64,000 nucleotides of DNA. Origin: Scandinavium goeteborgense (GTDB lineage Bacteria > Pseudomonadota > Gammaproteobacteria > Enterobacterales > Enterobacteriaceae). Shown here one piece after another: positions 31,474 through 41,658 of this stretch. The position numbers and the translations under genes were made by a program. The notes under the pieces are model-generated. The model was not told the origin of the DNA and did not search any database. It saw nothing but the letters and a program-made list of their open reading frames with translations. Within the stretch, counting starts at the first letter, position 1, and the number at the start of each line of letters is the position of its first letter. The stretch is taken from NCBI RefSeq assembly GCF_003935895.2, contig NZ_CP054058.1:2771177-2835176 (forward strand), given 5' to 3'.

Positions 31474-31489
31474 AGGAAAACGTTTACGT
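31474..31489 (+). promoter_or_regulatory. PurR-box-like site upstream of pyrC
   Basis: AGGAAAACGTTTACGT matches the PurR consensus ACGCAAACGTTTGCGT at 13 of 16 positions, including the central AAACGTTT core. pyrC is a known PurR target in E. coli. Confidence 0.75.
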
Positions 31490-31500
31490 TTAATCTTAGT

Positions 31501-31535
31501 GCCCGGCAAAAATAGCCCTTCTCAACAAGCCGGAG
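31501..31535 (+). promoter_or_regulatory. pyrC leader hairpin hiding the ribosome binding site
   Basis: CCGGC at 31503-31507 can pair with GCCGG at 31529-31533, covering part of the GGAG Shine-Dalgarno (31532-31535). In E. coli the pyrimidine pool shifts the start site so that the leader either forms or lacks this hairpin; the same parts are present here. Confidence 0.75.
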
Positions 31536-31541
31536 CCTTCC

Positions 31542-32588
31542 ATGACAGCACAATCCCAGCTACTGAAAATCCGCCGTCCCGACGACTGGCATATCCATCT
31601 GCGCGATGGCGATATGCTGAAAACCGTCGTGCCTTACACCAGTGAAGTGTATGGCCGGGCGATTGTGATGCCAAACCTGGTGCCACCGGTGACCACCGTT
31701 GATACCGCCATCAGCTACCGCCAACGCATTCTTTATGCCGTTCCTGCGGGCCATGATTTTACCCCGCTGATGACCTGCTATTTAACCGACACGCTGGATC
31801 CAAACGAGTTGGAGCGCGGATTCAACGAAGGCGTGTTTACCGCTGCCAAACTGTATCCCGCTAACGCGACCACCAACTCCAGCCACGGCGTCACCAGCAT
31901 TGATGCGATCATGCCGGTCCTGGAGCGTATGCAAAAGTTGGGCATGCCGCTGCTGGTCCACGGTGAAGTCACTCACGCCGAGATCGACATTTTTGACCGT
32001 GAAGCACGCTTTATCGAAACGGTGATGGAGCCGATGCGTCAGCGTCTACCGGGCCTGAAAGTGGTGTTTGAACATATCACCACTAAAGATGCCGCTGAAT
32101 ATGTGCGCGACGGCAACGAATTACTGGCCGCCACCATTACCCCGCAGCATCTGATGTTTAACCGCAACCATATGCTGGTTGGCGGCGTGCGCCCTCACCT
32201 GTACTGCCTGCCTATCCTCAAACGCAACATTCACCAGCAGGCGCTGCGTGAACTGGTTGCCAGCGGCTTTGAGCGCGCCTTCCTCGGCACCGACTCTGCT
32301 CCGCATGCACGTCATCGCAAAGAAGCCAGCTGCGGCTGTGCGGGCTGCTTCAATGCCCCAACCGCGCTCGGCAGCTATGCCACGGTGTTCGAAGAGATGA
32401 ATGCCCTGCAGCATTTTGAGGGCTTCTGCTCGCTGAACGGCCCGCGTTTCTATGGCCTGCCAGTGAATGAAAGCTTCATCGAACTGGAGCGTAAAGAGAG
32501 CCAGGTTGTCGACAGCATCGCCCTGACCGACGACACGCTGATCCCGTTCCTCGCCGGTGAAACGGTGAACTGGAGCGTTAAGCGCTAA
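31542..32588 (+). CDS. pyrC: Dihydroorotase
   Basis: Third step of pyrimidine synthesis: carbamoyl aspartate to dihydroorotate. 348 residues (class II dihydroorotase). Zinc ligands are visible in DWHIHLRDG near residues 16-24, the carbamylated Lys in [11 protein letters not shown] near 103, and His residues in LVHGEVTH and FEHITTKD near 140 and 178, with catalytic Asp in LGTDSAPH near 251. Regulated by a PurR site and a leader hairpin upstream. Confidence 0.98.
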   Translation: MTAQSQLLKIRRPDDWHIHLRDGDMLKTVVPYTSEVYGRAIVMPNLVPPVTTVDTAISYRQRILYAVPAGHDFTPLMTCYLTDTLDPNELERGFNEGVFTAAKLYPANATTNSSHGVTSIDAIMPVLERMQKLGMPLLVHGEVTHAEIDIFDREARFIETVMEPMRQRLPGLKVVFEHITTKDAAEYVRDGNELLAATITPQHLMFNRNHMLVGGVRPHLYCLPILKRNIHQQALRELVASGFERAFLGTDSAPHARHRKEASCGCAGCFNAPTALGSYATVFEEMNALQHFEGFCSLNGPRFYGLPVNESFIELERKESQVVDSIALTDDTLIPFLAGETVNWSVKR

Positions 32589-32624
32589 AAAAGTGATGTT
32601 CCCCTGTTGTAAGTTACGCAAACT

Positions 32625-32644
32625 AACTGTATAAATATCCAGTA
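32625..32644 (+). promoter_or_regulatory. LexA box of dinI
   Basis: AACTGTATAAATATCCAGTA: CTGT and CCAGTA arms of the SOS box around an AT-rich centre, with one departure from the canonical CTG(N10)CAG flank. It ends 20 nt before the dinI start codon. Confidence 0.88.
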
Positions 32645-32664
32645 TATTCAACAGGGGGCATATT

Positions 32665-32910
32665 ATGCGTATTGAAGTGACTATCGCCAAAACCACTGTC
32701 CTGCCCGCAGGCGCTATTGATGCGCTCACCAGCGAGCTTTCCCGTCGTATTCTCGATCAATTCCCCGACCAGAACGGACAAGTCAGCGTGCGCTATGCCG
32801 CGGGCAATAATCTTTCCGTTCTCGGTGGCGCTAAAGGAGACAAAGACCGCATCAGCGAAATTCTCCAGGAAACCTGGGAAAGCGCCGATGACTGGTTTAA
32901 CCCTGCCTAA
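32665..32910 (+). CDS. dinI: DNA-damage-inducible protein I
   Basis: 81-residue modulator of RecA filaments (stabilises them and limits UmuD processing). Acidic C-terminal helix (ISEILQETWESADDWFNPA) that mimics DNA is characteristic. An overlapping LexA box implies SOS control. It follows pyrC by 76 nt. Confidence 0.95.
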   Translation: MRIEVTIAKTTVLPAGAIDALTSELSRRILDQFPDQNGQVSVRYAAGNNLSVLGGAKGDKDRISEILQETWESADDWFNPA

Positions 32911-32946
32911 TTCGATTAAAAAACGCTCCATCATTATGTAATTTTT

Positions 32947-32968
32947 GCCGGGTCGCCCCGGCTTTTTT
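32947..32968 (+). terminator. Terminator after dinI
   Basis: Stem gccggg/cccggc with TCGC loop followed by six T residues. Confidence 0.85.
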
Positions 32969-33200
32969 AATTTCATTTTGTGCTTTTTTTAACCTTTTTC
33001 TTATTGCATCACTATTCTTTTAAAAAATAACGAACTAACTGCCGTTTTATTGTTCAAAAAAACGATTGAACCTGAAAAAGATGTTGCCCTTTACCTAAAA
33101 GTTCGAATATTTTCATAGTTGTTGATATAATTAGTATGCTTCAGAAAACACGCATTAAACCTCGAACCGTTGTCTTTAAACACGTTAATAAGGGGTTATG
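32969..33200 (+). promoter_or_regulatory. AT-rich bssS upstream region
   Basis: About 230 nt, very AT-rich, no gene. A perfect -10 TATAAT lies at 33126-33131 with only a weak -35 (TTCGAA, 33102-33107). Confidence 0.45.
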
Positions 33201-33455
33201 ATGGAAAAGAATAATGAAGTCATCCAGACCCATCCCCTCGTCGGATGGGACATCAGCACCGTAGACAGCTATGACGCGCTGATGCTGCGCCTGCACTACC
33301 AGAACCCCACACAATCGAGTCTTAACGAAGCAGAAATCGGTCAAACGCTATGGTTAACGACCGATGTAGCCCGCCAGTTTATTTCTATTTTAGAAGCGGG
33401 CATCGCCAAAATTGAATCCGGCGATTTCCAGGAAAACGAGTATCGAAGGCATTAG
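33201..33455 (+). CDS. bssS: Biofilm regulator BssS
   Basis: 84 residues, same length as E. coli BssS; small cytoplasmic protein affecting biofilm and AI-2/indole-related gene expression, mechanism unclear. Start taken at ATG 33201 (MEKNNEVIQTHPLVGWDIST) with AAGGGG upstream; the ATG immediately before (33198) is an alternative. Core TLWLTTDVARQFISILEAGI is conserved. Confidence 0.94.
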   Translation: MEKNNEVIQTHPLVGWDISTVDSYDALMLRLHYQNPTQSSLNEAEIGQTLWLTTDVARQFISILEAGIAKIESGDFQENEYRRH

Positions 33456-33480
33456 CGCTTGATGCCAAAATTCACGTAAC

Positions 33481-33500
33481 AGGCACCCATCGGGTGCCTT
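33481..33500 (+). terminator. Hairpin after bssS
   Basis: Perfect palindrome aggcaccc/gggtgcct with short AT loop, followed by AATTATTT; a modest U-tract. Confidence 0.65.
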
Positions 33501-33570
33501 AATTATTTCTGGCTTGTCATGCATTATCAGATTAATTACCCTGCTAATAACGAACAGAGATGAGACACGC

Positions 33571-34689
33571 ATGAACTACGACTTAATAATTATCGGCAGT
33601 GGCTCTGTCGGTGCCGCCGCCGGTTATTACGCTTCCCGTGCAGGGCTGTCGGTCCTGATGACCGATGCCCATCTGCCGCCGCATAACGAGGGTAGCCACC
33701 ACGGCGATACGCGTCTGATTCGCCATGCCTACGGCGAGGGTGAAAAATATGTGCCGCTGGTACTCCGCGCACAAACCCTGTGGGATGAACTCGCCACCCT
33801 CAGCGGCGAAGAGATTTTTGAGAAAACCGGCGTCATCAACCTGGGCCCGGCGCATTCCCCGTTCCTCGCCAACGTCGAGCAAAGCGCCCGTCAATTCGGT
33901 CTGGATGTTGAACGACTGGACAGCCAGGCACTAATGGCCCGCTGGCCGGAAATCCGCGTGCCGGAGGATTACATCGGGCTGTTTGAACCTGCTTCCGGCG
34001 TGCTGCACAGCGAGCTGGCGATCAAAGCCTGGGTCGAACTGGCGCGGGAAGCTGGCTGTGCTCAGCTGTTCAATTGCCCTGTCACCGCCGTTTCGCATCA
34101 CGCTGATGGCGTCACTGTCGAAACCGCCGATGGCAGTTACACCGCGAAACGTCTGTTGGTGAGCGCCGGAACCTGGGCGACCAAACTGCTGCCAGAACTC
34201 CCGATTCAACCGGTGCGTAAAGTGTTTGCCTGGTATCAGGCCGATGGCCGCTATAGCCGCAAAAACAACTTCCCGGCGTTTACCGGCGAGTTGCCAAACG
34301 GCGATCAGTATTACGGTTTCCCGGCAGAAGACAATGAGCTGAAAATCGGCAAGCACAACGGGGGGCAAGTGATTGATTCTCCAGAACAGCGCAAACCGTT
34401 TGGCGCAGTGGCAACCGACGGCTCCGAAGCCTTTAACTTCCTGCGTAACGTTCTGCCCGGCATTGGCTGCTGCCTGCACGGCGCGGCCTGCACCTACGAC
34501 AATTCGCCGGACGAAGACTTCATCATCGACACCCTGCCCGGCCATGACAACACGCTGGTGATTTCCGGGCTGAGCGGACACGGCTTTAAGTTCACCTCAG
34601 TGTTAGGCGAAATTGCCGCTGATTTTGCGCAGGGCAAGACGCCAGCGTTCGATCTATCGCCGTTCAGACTGGCGCGTTTCGCTCATTAA
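33571..34689 (+). CDS. solA: N-methyl-L-tryptophan oxidase
   Basis: FAD-dependent amine oxidase of the sarcosine oxidase family, oxidising N-methyltryptophan and sarcosine. 372 residues, as in E. coli. The dinucleotide motif [16 protein letters not shown] is at 6-21; a Cys in the [20 protein letters not shown] region near 308 is the usual site of covalent FAD. ATG 33571 is preferred over an in-frame start 19 codons upstream. Convergent with trhO. Confidence 0.95.
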   Translation: MNYDLIIIGSGSVGAAAGYYASRAGLSVLMTDAHLPPHNEGSHHGDTRLIRHAYGEGEKYVPLVLRAQTLWDELATLSGEEIFEKTGVINLGPAHSPFLANVEQSARQFGLDVERLDSQALMARWPEIRVPEDYIGLFEPASGVLHSELAIKAWVELAREAGCAQLFNCPVTAVSHHADGVTVETADGSYTAKRLLVSAGTWATKLLPELPIQPVRKVFAWYQADGRYSRKNNFPAFTGELPNGDQYYGFPAEDNELKIGKHNGGQVIDSPEQRKPFGAVATDGSEAFNFLRNVLPGIGCCLHGAACTYDNSPDEDFIIDTLPGHDNTLVISGLSGHGFKFTSVLGEIAADFAQGKTPAFDLSPFRLARFAH

Positions 34690-34701
34690 GGGCGTAAAAA
34701 A

Positions 34702-34738
34702 GCCCGGTAGCGCTAGCGCTTACCGGGCCTGATTTTTT
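34702..34738. terminator. REP-like bidirectional terminator between solA and trhO
   Basis: gcccggtagcgct/agcgcttaccgggc palindrome with A-run before and T-run after, closely resembling the other REP-like units of the window. It ends two convergent genes. Confidence 0.8.
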
Positions 34739-34747
34739 CATCGACCC

Positions 34748-35797
34748 TTATTCCGGGTCAGGAATACCCAAACGCGTATTCAGTTGACCGCGCGATTTAT
34801 TGAAGATCTTGTTACCGTTTTCACGCCCTGCCCGCAGCCGACGCTGCTCTTCTTCTGGCAGAATGCTCTCTTCTTTGCACAGCTCGCTGCAACAACCACG
34901 GAATTTCTCCGCACACGCCGGACACTGAATAAACAGCAGATGGCAACCGTCGTTCAGACAGTTGGTGTGACTGTCGCACGGCGTACCGCACTGGTGACAA
35001 TGCGCAATCACATCGTCTGAAATGCGCTCGCCCATGCGTTCGTCGAACACGAAGTTCTTACCGATAAAACGCACCGGCAGCCCCTGCTCACGCGCGCGGC
35101 GGGCGTATTCGATAATCCCGCCCTCAATGTGCCAGACCTTGTTGAAGCCTTTGTGCTTCATAAACGCACTGGCTTTTTCGCAGCGGATCCCGCCGGTACA
35201 GTACATGACAATTTTCTTGTCGCGGTACTCGTCCATCATTTCAACGGCTTTTGGCAACTGGTCACGGAAGGTGTCTGCCGGGATTTCCAGCGCGTTTTCG
35301 AAATGGCCCACTTCGTATTCATAGTGGTTACGCATATCGATAAATACCGCATCAGGGTCGTCGAGCATGGCATTCACTTCAGCGGCTTTGAGGTATTCGC
35401 CCACATCGCTGGCGTCAAAGGTCGGGTCATCGATGCCGTCAGCCACGATGCGGTCACGCACTTTCATGCGCAGCACCCAGAAGGATTTACCGTCATCATC
35501 CAGCGCGATATTCAGGCGCAGATTGTTGAACGCCGGATCAAAACCGTACAGCAGCTCACGGAAAGCGTCGACTTTGCTCTCTGGCACGCTGATTTGCGCG
35601 TTAATCCCTTCATGGGCGAGATAGACACGACCAAACACGCTGAGTCGTAAAAACGCCTGATACAGCGCATCACGGGTCGCCTTTGGATCGGTAATGGTGA
35701 AATACTTATAGAATGAGATTGTCGTGCGCGGCTCGGTTTCAGCCATCATCTGCGCCTTCAATTGCTCATTCGAGATGCGGTTATGCAACACTGGCAT
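34748..35797 (-). CDS. trhO: tRNA uridine(34) hydroxylase (rhodanese family)
   Basis: Oxygen-dependent hydroxylase that makes 5-hydroxyuridine at tRNA position 34. 349 residues (E. coli YceA 350). An N-terminal acylphosphatase-like part (about 1-110) precedes a rhodanese domain (about 125-225) with the active Cys in [12 protein letters not shown], then a Cys-rich C-terminal tail ([27 protein letters not shown]) probably binding metal. Start at ATG 35797 ([13 protein letters not shown]) rather than 16 codons upstream. Confidence 0.95.
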   Translation of the reverse strand: MPVLHNRISNEQLKAQMMAETEPRTTISFYKYFTITDPKATRDALYQAFLRLSVFGRVYLAHEGINAQISVPESKVDAFRELLYGFDPAFNNLRLNIALDDDGKSFWVLRMKVRDRIVADGIDDPTFDASDVGEYLKAAEVNAMLDDPDAVFIDMRNHYEYEVGHFENALEIPADTFRDQLPKAVEMMDEYRDKKIVMYCTGGIRCEKASAFMKHKGFNKVWHIEGGIIEYARRAREQGLPVRFIGKNFVFDERMGERISDDVIAHCHQCGTPCDSHTNCLNDGCHLLFIQCPACAEKFRGCCSELCKEESILPEEEQRRLRAGRENGNKIFNKSRGQLNTRLGIPDPE

Positions 35798-36015
35798 GGT
35801 GTGGTTCCTGCATTCGTTTATGAGAAAATTCGCGGCCCGCATCATATAGCATGTGCTGCGAATTTACATCCCCACATTTTGCGCTACATTTTTCTCACTT
35901 CAAACAGATAGACTCACTACATTTGCTGCAATAACAGACGTTCCATCTGGGGTCATTTGGGCGAAGCCCAAAAAAGTGCGATAATAGAGCAATTGCTCGA
36001 AAGAACAGGAATGAC

Positions 36016-36939
36016 ATGACGCATTTACCTAAATTTTCCGCCGCGCTCCTCCACCCGCGTTACTGGTTAACCTGGCTGGGGGTCGGTCTGTTGTGGCTAC
36101 TGGTTCAACTTCCTTATCCGTTCCTCTACCGTCTCGGTACGTCCATGGGCCGTCTTTCGCTGCGTCTGATGAAACGGCGCTCCTATATTGCCTATCGCAA
36201 TCTCGAACTGTGCTTTCCCGATATGGACGAAAAAACGCGTCATGACTGGGTCGTCAAAAACTTTGAGTCCGTGGGCATGGGTTTGATGGAAACCGGCATG
36301 GCGTGGTTCTGGTCCGACAAACGAATGGCTCGCTGGAGCGAATCCATCGGCGTGGAACATATCCGTGCACTTGAAGCCGAGAAAAAAGGCATTCTGCTGA
36401 TCGGTATTCACTTCCTGACCCTGGAAATCGGCGCCCGCATGTTTGGCCTGCACGCGTCTCCGGGGATTGGCGTGTATCGCCCGAACGATAATCCGGTTAT
36501 CGACCTGGTGCAGACCTGGGGACGCATGCGCTCCAACAAAGATATGCTCGATCGCAAAGATTTAAAGGGCATGATCCGTGCCCTGAAAAACGGCGAAGTT
36601 ATCTGGTACGCGCCCGATCATGACTACGGCCCTCAGGGCAGCGTGTTTGCGCCGCTGTTTGGTGTCGACAAGGCGGCAACCACGTCCGGAACTTACACCC
36701 TGACGCGCATGTCGAAGGCCTGCATTGTGCCTTTCGTGCCGCGTCGTAAGCCGGATGGCAAAGGCTATGAATTAGTGATCCTTGAGCCAGAGTGCGCCCC
36801 ACCGCTGGACGATGCTGAAACCACCGCCGCATGGATGAACAAGGTTATCGAACAATGCATTTTGATGGCGCCCGAGCAGTATATGTGGCTGCATCGCCGC
36901 TTCAAAACGCGCCCGGAAGGCACCCCTTCCCGCTACTGA
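36016..36939 (+). CDS. lpxL: Lipid A lauroyltransferase
   Basis: Adds laurate from lauroyl-ACP to Kdo2-lipid IVA in the inner membrane. 307 residues (E. coli 306). One N-terminal membrane anchor ([16 protein letters not shown]), then the HX4E catalytic motif in GIHFLTLE near residues 131-138 and [11 protein letters not shown] near 203. ATG 36016 follows GGAATGAC with AAAGAACAGGA upstream. Confidence 0.97.
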   Translation: MTHLPKFSAALLHPRYWLTWLGVGLLWLLVQLPYPFLYRLGTSMGRLSLRLMKRRSYIAYRNLELCFPDMDEKTRHDWVVKNFESVGMGLMETGMAWFWSDKRMARWSESIGVEHIRALEAEKKGILLIGIHFLTLEIGARMFGLHASPGIGVYRPNDNPVIDLVQTWGRMRSNKDMLDRKDLKGMIRALKNGEVIWYAPDHDYGPQGSVFAPLFGVDKAATTSGTYTLTRMSKACIVPFVPRRKPDGKGYELVILEPECAPPLDDAETTAAWMNKVIEQCILMAPEQYMWLHRRFKTRPEGTPSRY

Positions 36940-36949
36940 CCCTTCCTTT

Positions 36950-36986
36950 GCCGGGTGGCCCTGCGGTTACCCGGCCTGCTTTTTTC
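36950..36986 (+). terminator. Terminator after lpxL (REP-like)
   Basis: Stem gccgggt/acccggc, a loop of 12 nt, then cctgcttttt. Similar to the REP-like units at 34702, 54986 and 55269. Confidence 0.75.
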
Positions 36987-37092
36987 TGTTCTGGTTTCGT
37001 CGTCGTTGATTGCAGTCATGATTTAGCGAGCGCATAATTAGCCTGCTTATCACTTCATTTTGAACGACCCTAGCGTCATTACGCGGAACCCT

Positions 37093-38349
37093 ATGCTCTC
37101 CTCAGATGCCCCCATAAGCTGGAAACGGAATCTCACCATCGCCTGGATCGGCTGCTTTCTGACTGGCTCGGCCTTCAGTCTCGTCATGCCATTCCTGCCG
37201 CTGTACGTCGAACAGCTCGGCGTCACCGGACACAGCGCGCTCAACATGTGGTCCGGGCTGGTATTCAGCATCACCTTTCTGTTTTCCGCTGTCGCCTCGC
37301 CGTTTTGGGGTGGGCTGGCGGACCGTAAAGGTCGAAAAATTATGCTGCTGCGCTCTGCCCTCGGCATGGCGATTGTGATGGTGCTGATGGGCTTTGCGCA
37401 GAATATCTGGCAATTCCTGGTTCTGCGCGCGCTGTTGGGTCTGCTTGGCGGCTTTGTGCCGAACGCCAATGCGCTGATCGCCACCCAAATCCCTCGCCAC
37501 AAAAGCGGCTGGGCGCTGGGTACGCTTTCCACCGGGGCGGTGAGTGGCGCGCTGCTTGGCCCTTTGGCAGGCGGCCTGATGGCAGATACCTACGGCCTGC
37601 GCCCGGTGTTCTTTATCACCGCCAGCGTGCTGTTTTTGTGCTTCCTGCTGACGCTTTTGCTGATCCGCGAGCAGTTCGAGCCGGTGCCGAAAAAAGAGAT
37701 GCTGCACGCCAGAGAGGTCCTTTCGTCGCTGAAAAGCCCGAAGCTGGTGCTGAGCTTGTTTATCACCACCATGATTATTCAGGTGGCGACCGGTTCTATC
37801 GCCCCCATTCTGACGCTGTATGTGCGCGAGCTGGCGGGTAACGTCAGCAATATCGCGTTCATCAGCGGGATGATTGCCTCGGTACCCGGCGTTGCCGCGC
37901 TGATCAGCGCCCCTCGACTGGGCAAACTGGGCGACAGAATCGGGCCGGAAAAAATCCTGATTGCGGCGCTGATTATCTCCGTTCTGCTGTTAATCCCGAT
38001 GTCATTTGTGCAAACCCCCTGGCAGCTTGGCCTGCTGCGCTTTTTACTCGGCGCTGCCGACGGCGCGCTGCTGCCAGCGGTTCAGACGCTGCTGGTGTAC
38101 AACTCTACCAACCAAATTGCAGGGCGCATTTTCAGCTATAACCAGTCATTCCGCGATATCGGCAACGTCACCGGGCCGCTGATTGGCGCTTCGGTTTCAG
38201 CGAGCTATGGATTTCGCACGGTGTTCCTGGTCACCGCAAGCGTGGTGATGTTCAACGCCATTTATACCGGCCTGAGTATGCGCCGTAGGCGCCAGGCTGC
38301 CCTCGCCTCTGCACAGAATGAAAGTGAAGACCAGTCGGTGACGAATTAA
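37093..38349 (+). CDS. mdtG: MFS multidrug efflux transporter
   Basis: Proton-driven drug exporter (fosfomycin and deoxycholate in E. coli). 418 residues, 12 membrane segments, MFS motif [10 protein letters not shown] near 75-84 and second-half [14 protein letters not shown] 37093 ([13 protein letters not shown]) matches E. coli better than the TTG at 37060. In E. coli it is in the SoxS/MarA/Rob regulon; I could not place a marbox. Confidence 0.94.
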   Translation: MLSSDAPISWKRNLTIAWIGCFLTGSAFSLVMPFLPLYVEQLGVTGHSALNMWSGLVFSITFLFSAVASPFWGGLADRKGRKIMLLRSALGMAIVMVLMGFAQNIWQFLVLRALLGLLGGFVPNANALIATQIPRHKSGWALGTLSTGAVSGALLGPLAGGLMADTYGLRPVFFITASVLFLCFLLTLLLIREQFEPVPKKEMLHAREVLSSLKSPKLVLSLFITTMIIQVATGSIAPILTLYVRELAGNVSNIAFISGMIASVPGVAALISAPRLGKLGDRIGPEKILIAALIISVLLLIPMSFVQTPWQLGLLRFLLGAADGALLPAVQTLLVYNSTNQIAGRIFSYNQSFRDIGNVTGPLIGASVSASYGFRTVFLVTASVVMFNAIYTGLSMRRRRQAALASAQNESEDQSVTN

Positions 38350-38372
38350 TCCATCCGGATGATTTTTTGTCT
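38349..38372 (+). terminator. Weak terminator after mdtG
   Basis: Short palindrome catccggatg followed by six T residues; the stem is small, so strength is doubtful. Confidence 0.4.
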
Positions 38373-38443
38373 GACGTTCTTGCTTAACCAAAACTTCGTC
38401 TATTCTTTTCCTGAAAACCACGTCAAACCGCAGGGAGAATGAG

Positions 38444-38818
38444 ATGACTATGTACGCCACGCTCGACGAAGCTATTGATGCGGCTCGCGAAGAGTTCGTT
38501 GCCAGCAAACCCAATCCGGGAGAGGACGAACTCAGTGTTCAGCAGCTCAACTTACAGAAATACATCCTGCAGGATGGCGATATTATGTGGCAGGCCGAAT
38601 TCTTTGCCACCGAAGGTGAAGACGGCGAATGCCTGCCGATGGTGAGCGGAGAAGGTGCACAGAGCGTCTTTGACGGCGATTTCGACGAGATTGAGCTGAC
38701 GCAGGAGTGGATTGAAGAAAATACGCTCCACGAGTGGGATGAGGGCGAATTTCAGCTCGAACCGCCTCTGGACACCGAAGAGGGCCAGACAGCAGCCGAC
38801 GAGTGGGATGAGCGCTAG
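38444..38818 (+). CDS. mysB: Acidic protein MsyB
   Basis: 124 residues, about a third Asp/Glu (EDGECLPM, DGDFDEIELTQEWIEENT). Multicopy suppressor of secY/secA mutations in E. coli; predicted soluble. ATG 38444 has GGGAGAATGAG upstream. The stop is adjacent to the yceK stop, so the genes converge without a gap. Confidence 0.93.
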   Translation: MTMYATLDEAIDAAREEFVASKPNPGEDELSVQQLNLQKYILQDGDIMWQAEFFATEGEDGECLPMVSGEGAQSVFDGDFDEIELTQEWIEENTLHEWDEGEFQLEPPLDTEEGQTAADEWDER

Positions 38819-39061
38819 TTACTCGTAAGGGCCATGGTTCGCGTCGATCGGTAACAACAGCGTATCAAAGACCAGTGAGAACGGCAGATCGAGGATGGTG
38901 ATGTAACGCCATGCGGAATCTTTGACGTCCCACTGCACGCCAGGATAGTACTGATTTCCGTGCCCCTGGCCCGGTATGGTCCGACTGATAATGCTGCCGC
39001 AGCCGCTCAACGTGAGCGCCATCAGGCACACTGCCAGGATCCTCACCGCGTTTCTGTTCAT
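38819..39061 (-). CDS. yceK: Small lipoprotein YceK
   Basis: 80-residue DUF1375 lipoprotein: hydrophobic signal then lipobox LSGC (Cys near residue 20), followed by GSIISRTIPGQGHGNQYYPG, strongly conserved with E. coli YceK (75 residues). Function unknown. ATG 39061 with GAGGTTTTG upstream; an extended frame 17 codons longer covers the opgH terminator and is rejected. Confidence 0.92.
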   Translation of the reverse strand: MNRNAVRILAVCLMALTLSGCGSIISRTIPGQGHGNQYYPGVQWDVKDSAWRYITILDLPFSLVFDTLLLPIDANHGPYE

Positions 39062-39073
39062 CAAAACCTCATT

Positions 39074-39108
39074 AAAAAAATACCGGTCAATCGACCGGTA
39101 TTTTATTT
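39074..39108 (-). terminator. Terminator of opgGH
   Basis: Long stem aaaataccggtc/gaccggtatttt followed on the minus strand by TTTTTTAAT; lies 22 nt past opgH and just upstream of yceK, so it overlaps the yceK promoter zone. Confidence 0.88.
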
Positions 39109-39129
39109 TCAAACGCGTTACCGCGGAAG

Positions 39130-41658
39130 TTACTTCGCTTTAATCGCCATTGGATTGAGCGTGATTTCCGCGTAATGGTTCACCCACGAAGAGTATCTCT
39201 CCGGCGCAGACCATACACGATAGTGCATGCGTGCCATAGTCACCGGATCGCTCAGCAGCACCAGGCGGCGGTCGCGATTCAGTTTGTCCGGCGTTTCGTT
39301 CAGCGCTTGCTCAACGTGACGGTCGCGGGCAATTTCCTGCACTTGACTGTCGCGGTGACGCGCCGTGGCCATCGCCGTCGCCAGGGCGTTAAACGACGGG
39401 TTGAACACCGCGTGCATAAAACCATTGTCCAGCGAACGGGTGCGGTTCAGCACCACGTACTTGTCGGTGTCTTGCAGAACCTGCGGCGGGGAATACTCTT
39501 CCGGGATCAGGAACAGCTTCCAGCGTTTGGTACGCAGACCGATGGTCGCACGGCTTGAAATCACCGACACGAACGGCGACAGGATCAGCGAGAAGACAAT
39601 CGGTGCCAGCCAGAACAGGAAACGCAAGTCCAGCCACGCCATACCGACCGCCCACACCAGACCCAGCAGCAGCTGAGAACCGTGGCGCATGAAGGCTTCA
39701 CCCCATGGGGTTGAGTCATCATCACGCTGTGGTGAATTCCATACCACTTCCCAGCCAAGGAACGCACTGACCACGAAGACGGTGTGGAACAGCATACGTA
39801 CCGGGGCCAGCAGCACTGAGAACAACACTTCCAGCAGCAGGGAAAGGGTCACGCGGAAGAAACCGCCAAACTCTTTCGACCCCTTACACCAGATGAGGAT
39901 GATACTCAGCAGCTTAGGCAGGAACAGCAGCACCATGGTCGACGCAAACAGCGCGATAGCCAATTCCGGACGCCACTGCGGCCATACCGGGAACAGCTGA
40001 CGCGGCTGCAGGAAGTACTGCGGCTCGGTGAGCGCATGAACCACCTGGAGCGCCGTCGACAAGGCGAGGAAGCTAAACCACAGCGGCGCAGACAGGTATG
40101 ACATAACACCGGTCAGGAACACCGCACGGTGTACCGGGTGCATGCCTTTCACGAGGAACAGACGGAAGTTCATCAGGTTCCCGTGACACCAGCGACGGTC
40201 ACGCTTCAGTTCGTCCAGCAGGTTTGGCGGCAGCTCTTCATACGAACCTGGCAAGTCATAGGCAATCCACACGCCCCACCCTGCACGACGCATCAGCGCC
40301 GCTTCCACGAAGTCGTGGGAGAGGATGGAACCGGCGAATGAACCTTCACCCGGCAGCGGTGCCAGCGCACAGTGCTCGATGAACGGCTTCACGCGGATAA
40401 TGGCGTTGTGACCCCAGTAATGGGATTCACCCAACTGCCAGAAGTGCAGACCAGCGGTAAACAGCGGACCGTAAACGCGGGTCGCAAACTGCTGGCAACG
40501 CGCATACAGCGTGTCCATGCCGGAGGCTTTTGGCGAAGACTGGATGATCCCGGCATTCGGGTTCGCTTCCATCAGACGCACCAGACCACACAGGCAGTCA
40601 CCGGTCATTACGGAGTCAGCGTCCAGCACCACCATGTAGCTGTACTGGCTACCCCAACGACGGCAGAAGTCATCGATGTTACCGCTTTTACGCTTCACAC
40701 GACGACGGCGACGACGGTAGAAAATCTGCCCTTCGCCCTGCACTTCCGCAATCAGCTCCATCCATGCTTTCTGCTCACGCATACAGATATCAGGATCATA
40801 ACTGTCGCTGAGCACGTACACGTCGAAATGCTTGTGGTTGCCGGTCGCTTTTACCGACTCCCAGGTCGCACGCAGGCCGGCGAATACGCGGTCTACGTCT
40901 TCGTTACAGATAGGCATGATAAGCGCGGTGCGATGCTCAGGATTCAGCGCTTCGTCACCGACGGTTGACGCTGAAATACTGTATTTATCGCGGCCCATCA
41001 GCAACTGCAGGAAGCCCATCAACGCGGTCCAGAAACCGGCAGAGACCCAGCAGAACAGAATAGCGAACAGGATAAGGATCCCCGTTTGCAGCACGTACGG
41101 CAGAAGCTGCATAAAGGAAACCAGCAGATCCTGGTCGCGCATGTCTAGTGGGTTAACCAGCGCCCAACCCTGATACGGCAGAATGGTTTTCATGTACCAG
41201 GTTGCGACGACGGTTTGCGCCAGCGTCAGCAACAGCAGAATGTAGCGACGGATAGTCCCGACGGTACGCCACTTGGCCTCGTGCTCACGCTCTTCCTGCG
41301 TCAGACGTGACAAATAACGCGGCTGAACCTCGCGGCCCAGCATTCTGTCCCAGAAGCGACCAATCGGGTTGGTGCGCCATGGATCCGGGAACATTGAAGA
41401 ACGCGTCGCTTTTGGCATAGCCTCAAGCTGGGTGCGCCCTTCCGCGTCTTTGATTAACTGCCCTTCAGCCAGCGAATCCGGCCACGCCTGCTCCAGACGC
41501 GCTTTTACCGAACCGAGCGGTGAATCATCTTCACGCGCAATCGGGGTATGTTCGGTGTCCAGCGCCTGATGCAGAGCACGATAATCAGTGGTCGGCAATG
41601 CCGCCTTCTCAGTATCTGAGAGGGGCATTGCATCGATGTATTCGTTTATCTTATTCAT
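39130..41658 (-). CDS. opgH: Glucan glucosyltransferase OpgH
   Basis: Inner-membrane GT2 enzyme that makes and exports the beta-1,2-glucan backbone of osmoregulated periplasmic glucans; also affects cell size via FtsZ in E. coli. 842 residues (E. coli 847, shorter C-terminus). Cytoplasmic catalytic core has DADS near 344 and QRDRRW-like [15 protein letters not shown] near 500; about 8 membrane segments flank it. Start at ATG 41658 ([13 protein letters not shown]); it overlaps the opgG stop by 8 nt. Confidence 0.97.
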   Translation of the reverse strand: MNKINEYIDAMPLSDTEKAALPTTDYRALHQALDTEHTPIAREDDSPLGSVKARLEQAWPDSLAEGQLIKDAEGRTQLEAMPKATRSSMFPDPWRTNPIGRFWDRMLGREVQPRYLSRLTQEEREHEAKWRTVGTIRRYILLLLTLAQTVVATWYMKTILPYQGWALVNPLDMRDQDLLVSFMQLLPYVLQTGILILFAILFCWVSAGFWTALMGFLQLLMGRDKYSISASTVGDEALNPEHRTALIMPICNEDVDRVFAGLRATWESVKATGNHKHFDVYVLSDSYDPDICMREQKAWMELIAEVQGEGQIFYRRRRRRVKRKSGNIDDFCRRWGSQYSYMVVLDADSVMTGDCLCGLVRLMEANPNAGIIQSSPKASGMDTLYARCQQFATRVYGPLFTAGLHFWQLGESHYWGHNAIIRVKPFIEHCALAPLPGEGSFAGSILSHDFVEAALMRRAGWGVWIAYDLPGSYEELPPNLLDELKRDRRWCHGNLMNFRLFLVKGMHPVHRAVFLTGVMSYLSAPLWFSFLALSTALQVVHALTEPQYFLQPRQLFPVWPQWRPELAIALFASTMVLLFLPKLLSIILIWCKGSKEFGGFFRVTLSLLLEVLFSVLLAPVRMLFHTVFVVSAFLGWEVVWNSPQRDDDSTPWGEAFMRHGSQLLLGLVWAVGMAWLDLRFLFWLAPIVFSLILSPFVSVISSRATIGLRTKRWKLFLIPEEYSPPQVLQDTDKYVVLNRTRSLDNGFMHAVFNPSFNALATAMATARHRDSQVQEIARDRHVEQALNETPDKLNRDRRLVLLSDPVTMARMHYRVWSAPERYSSWVNHYAEITLNPMAIKAK

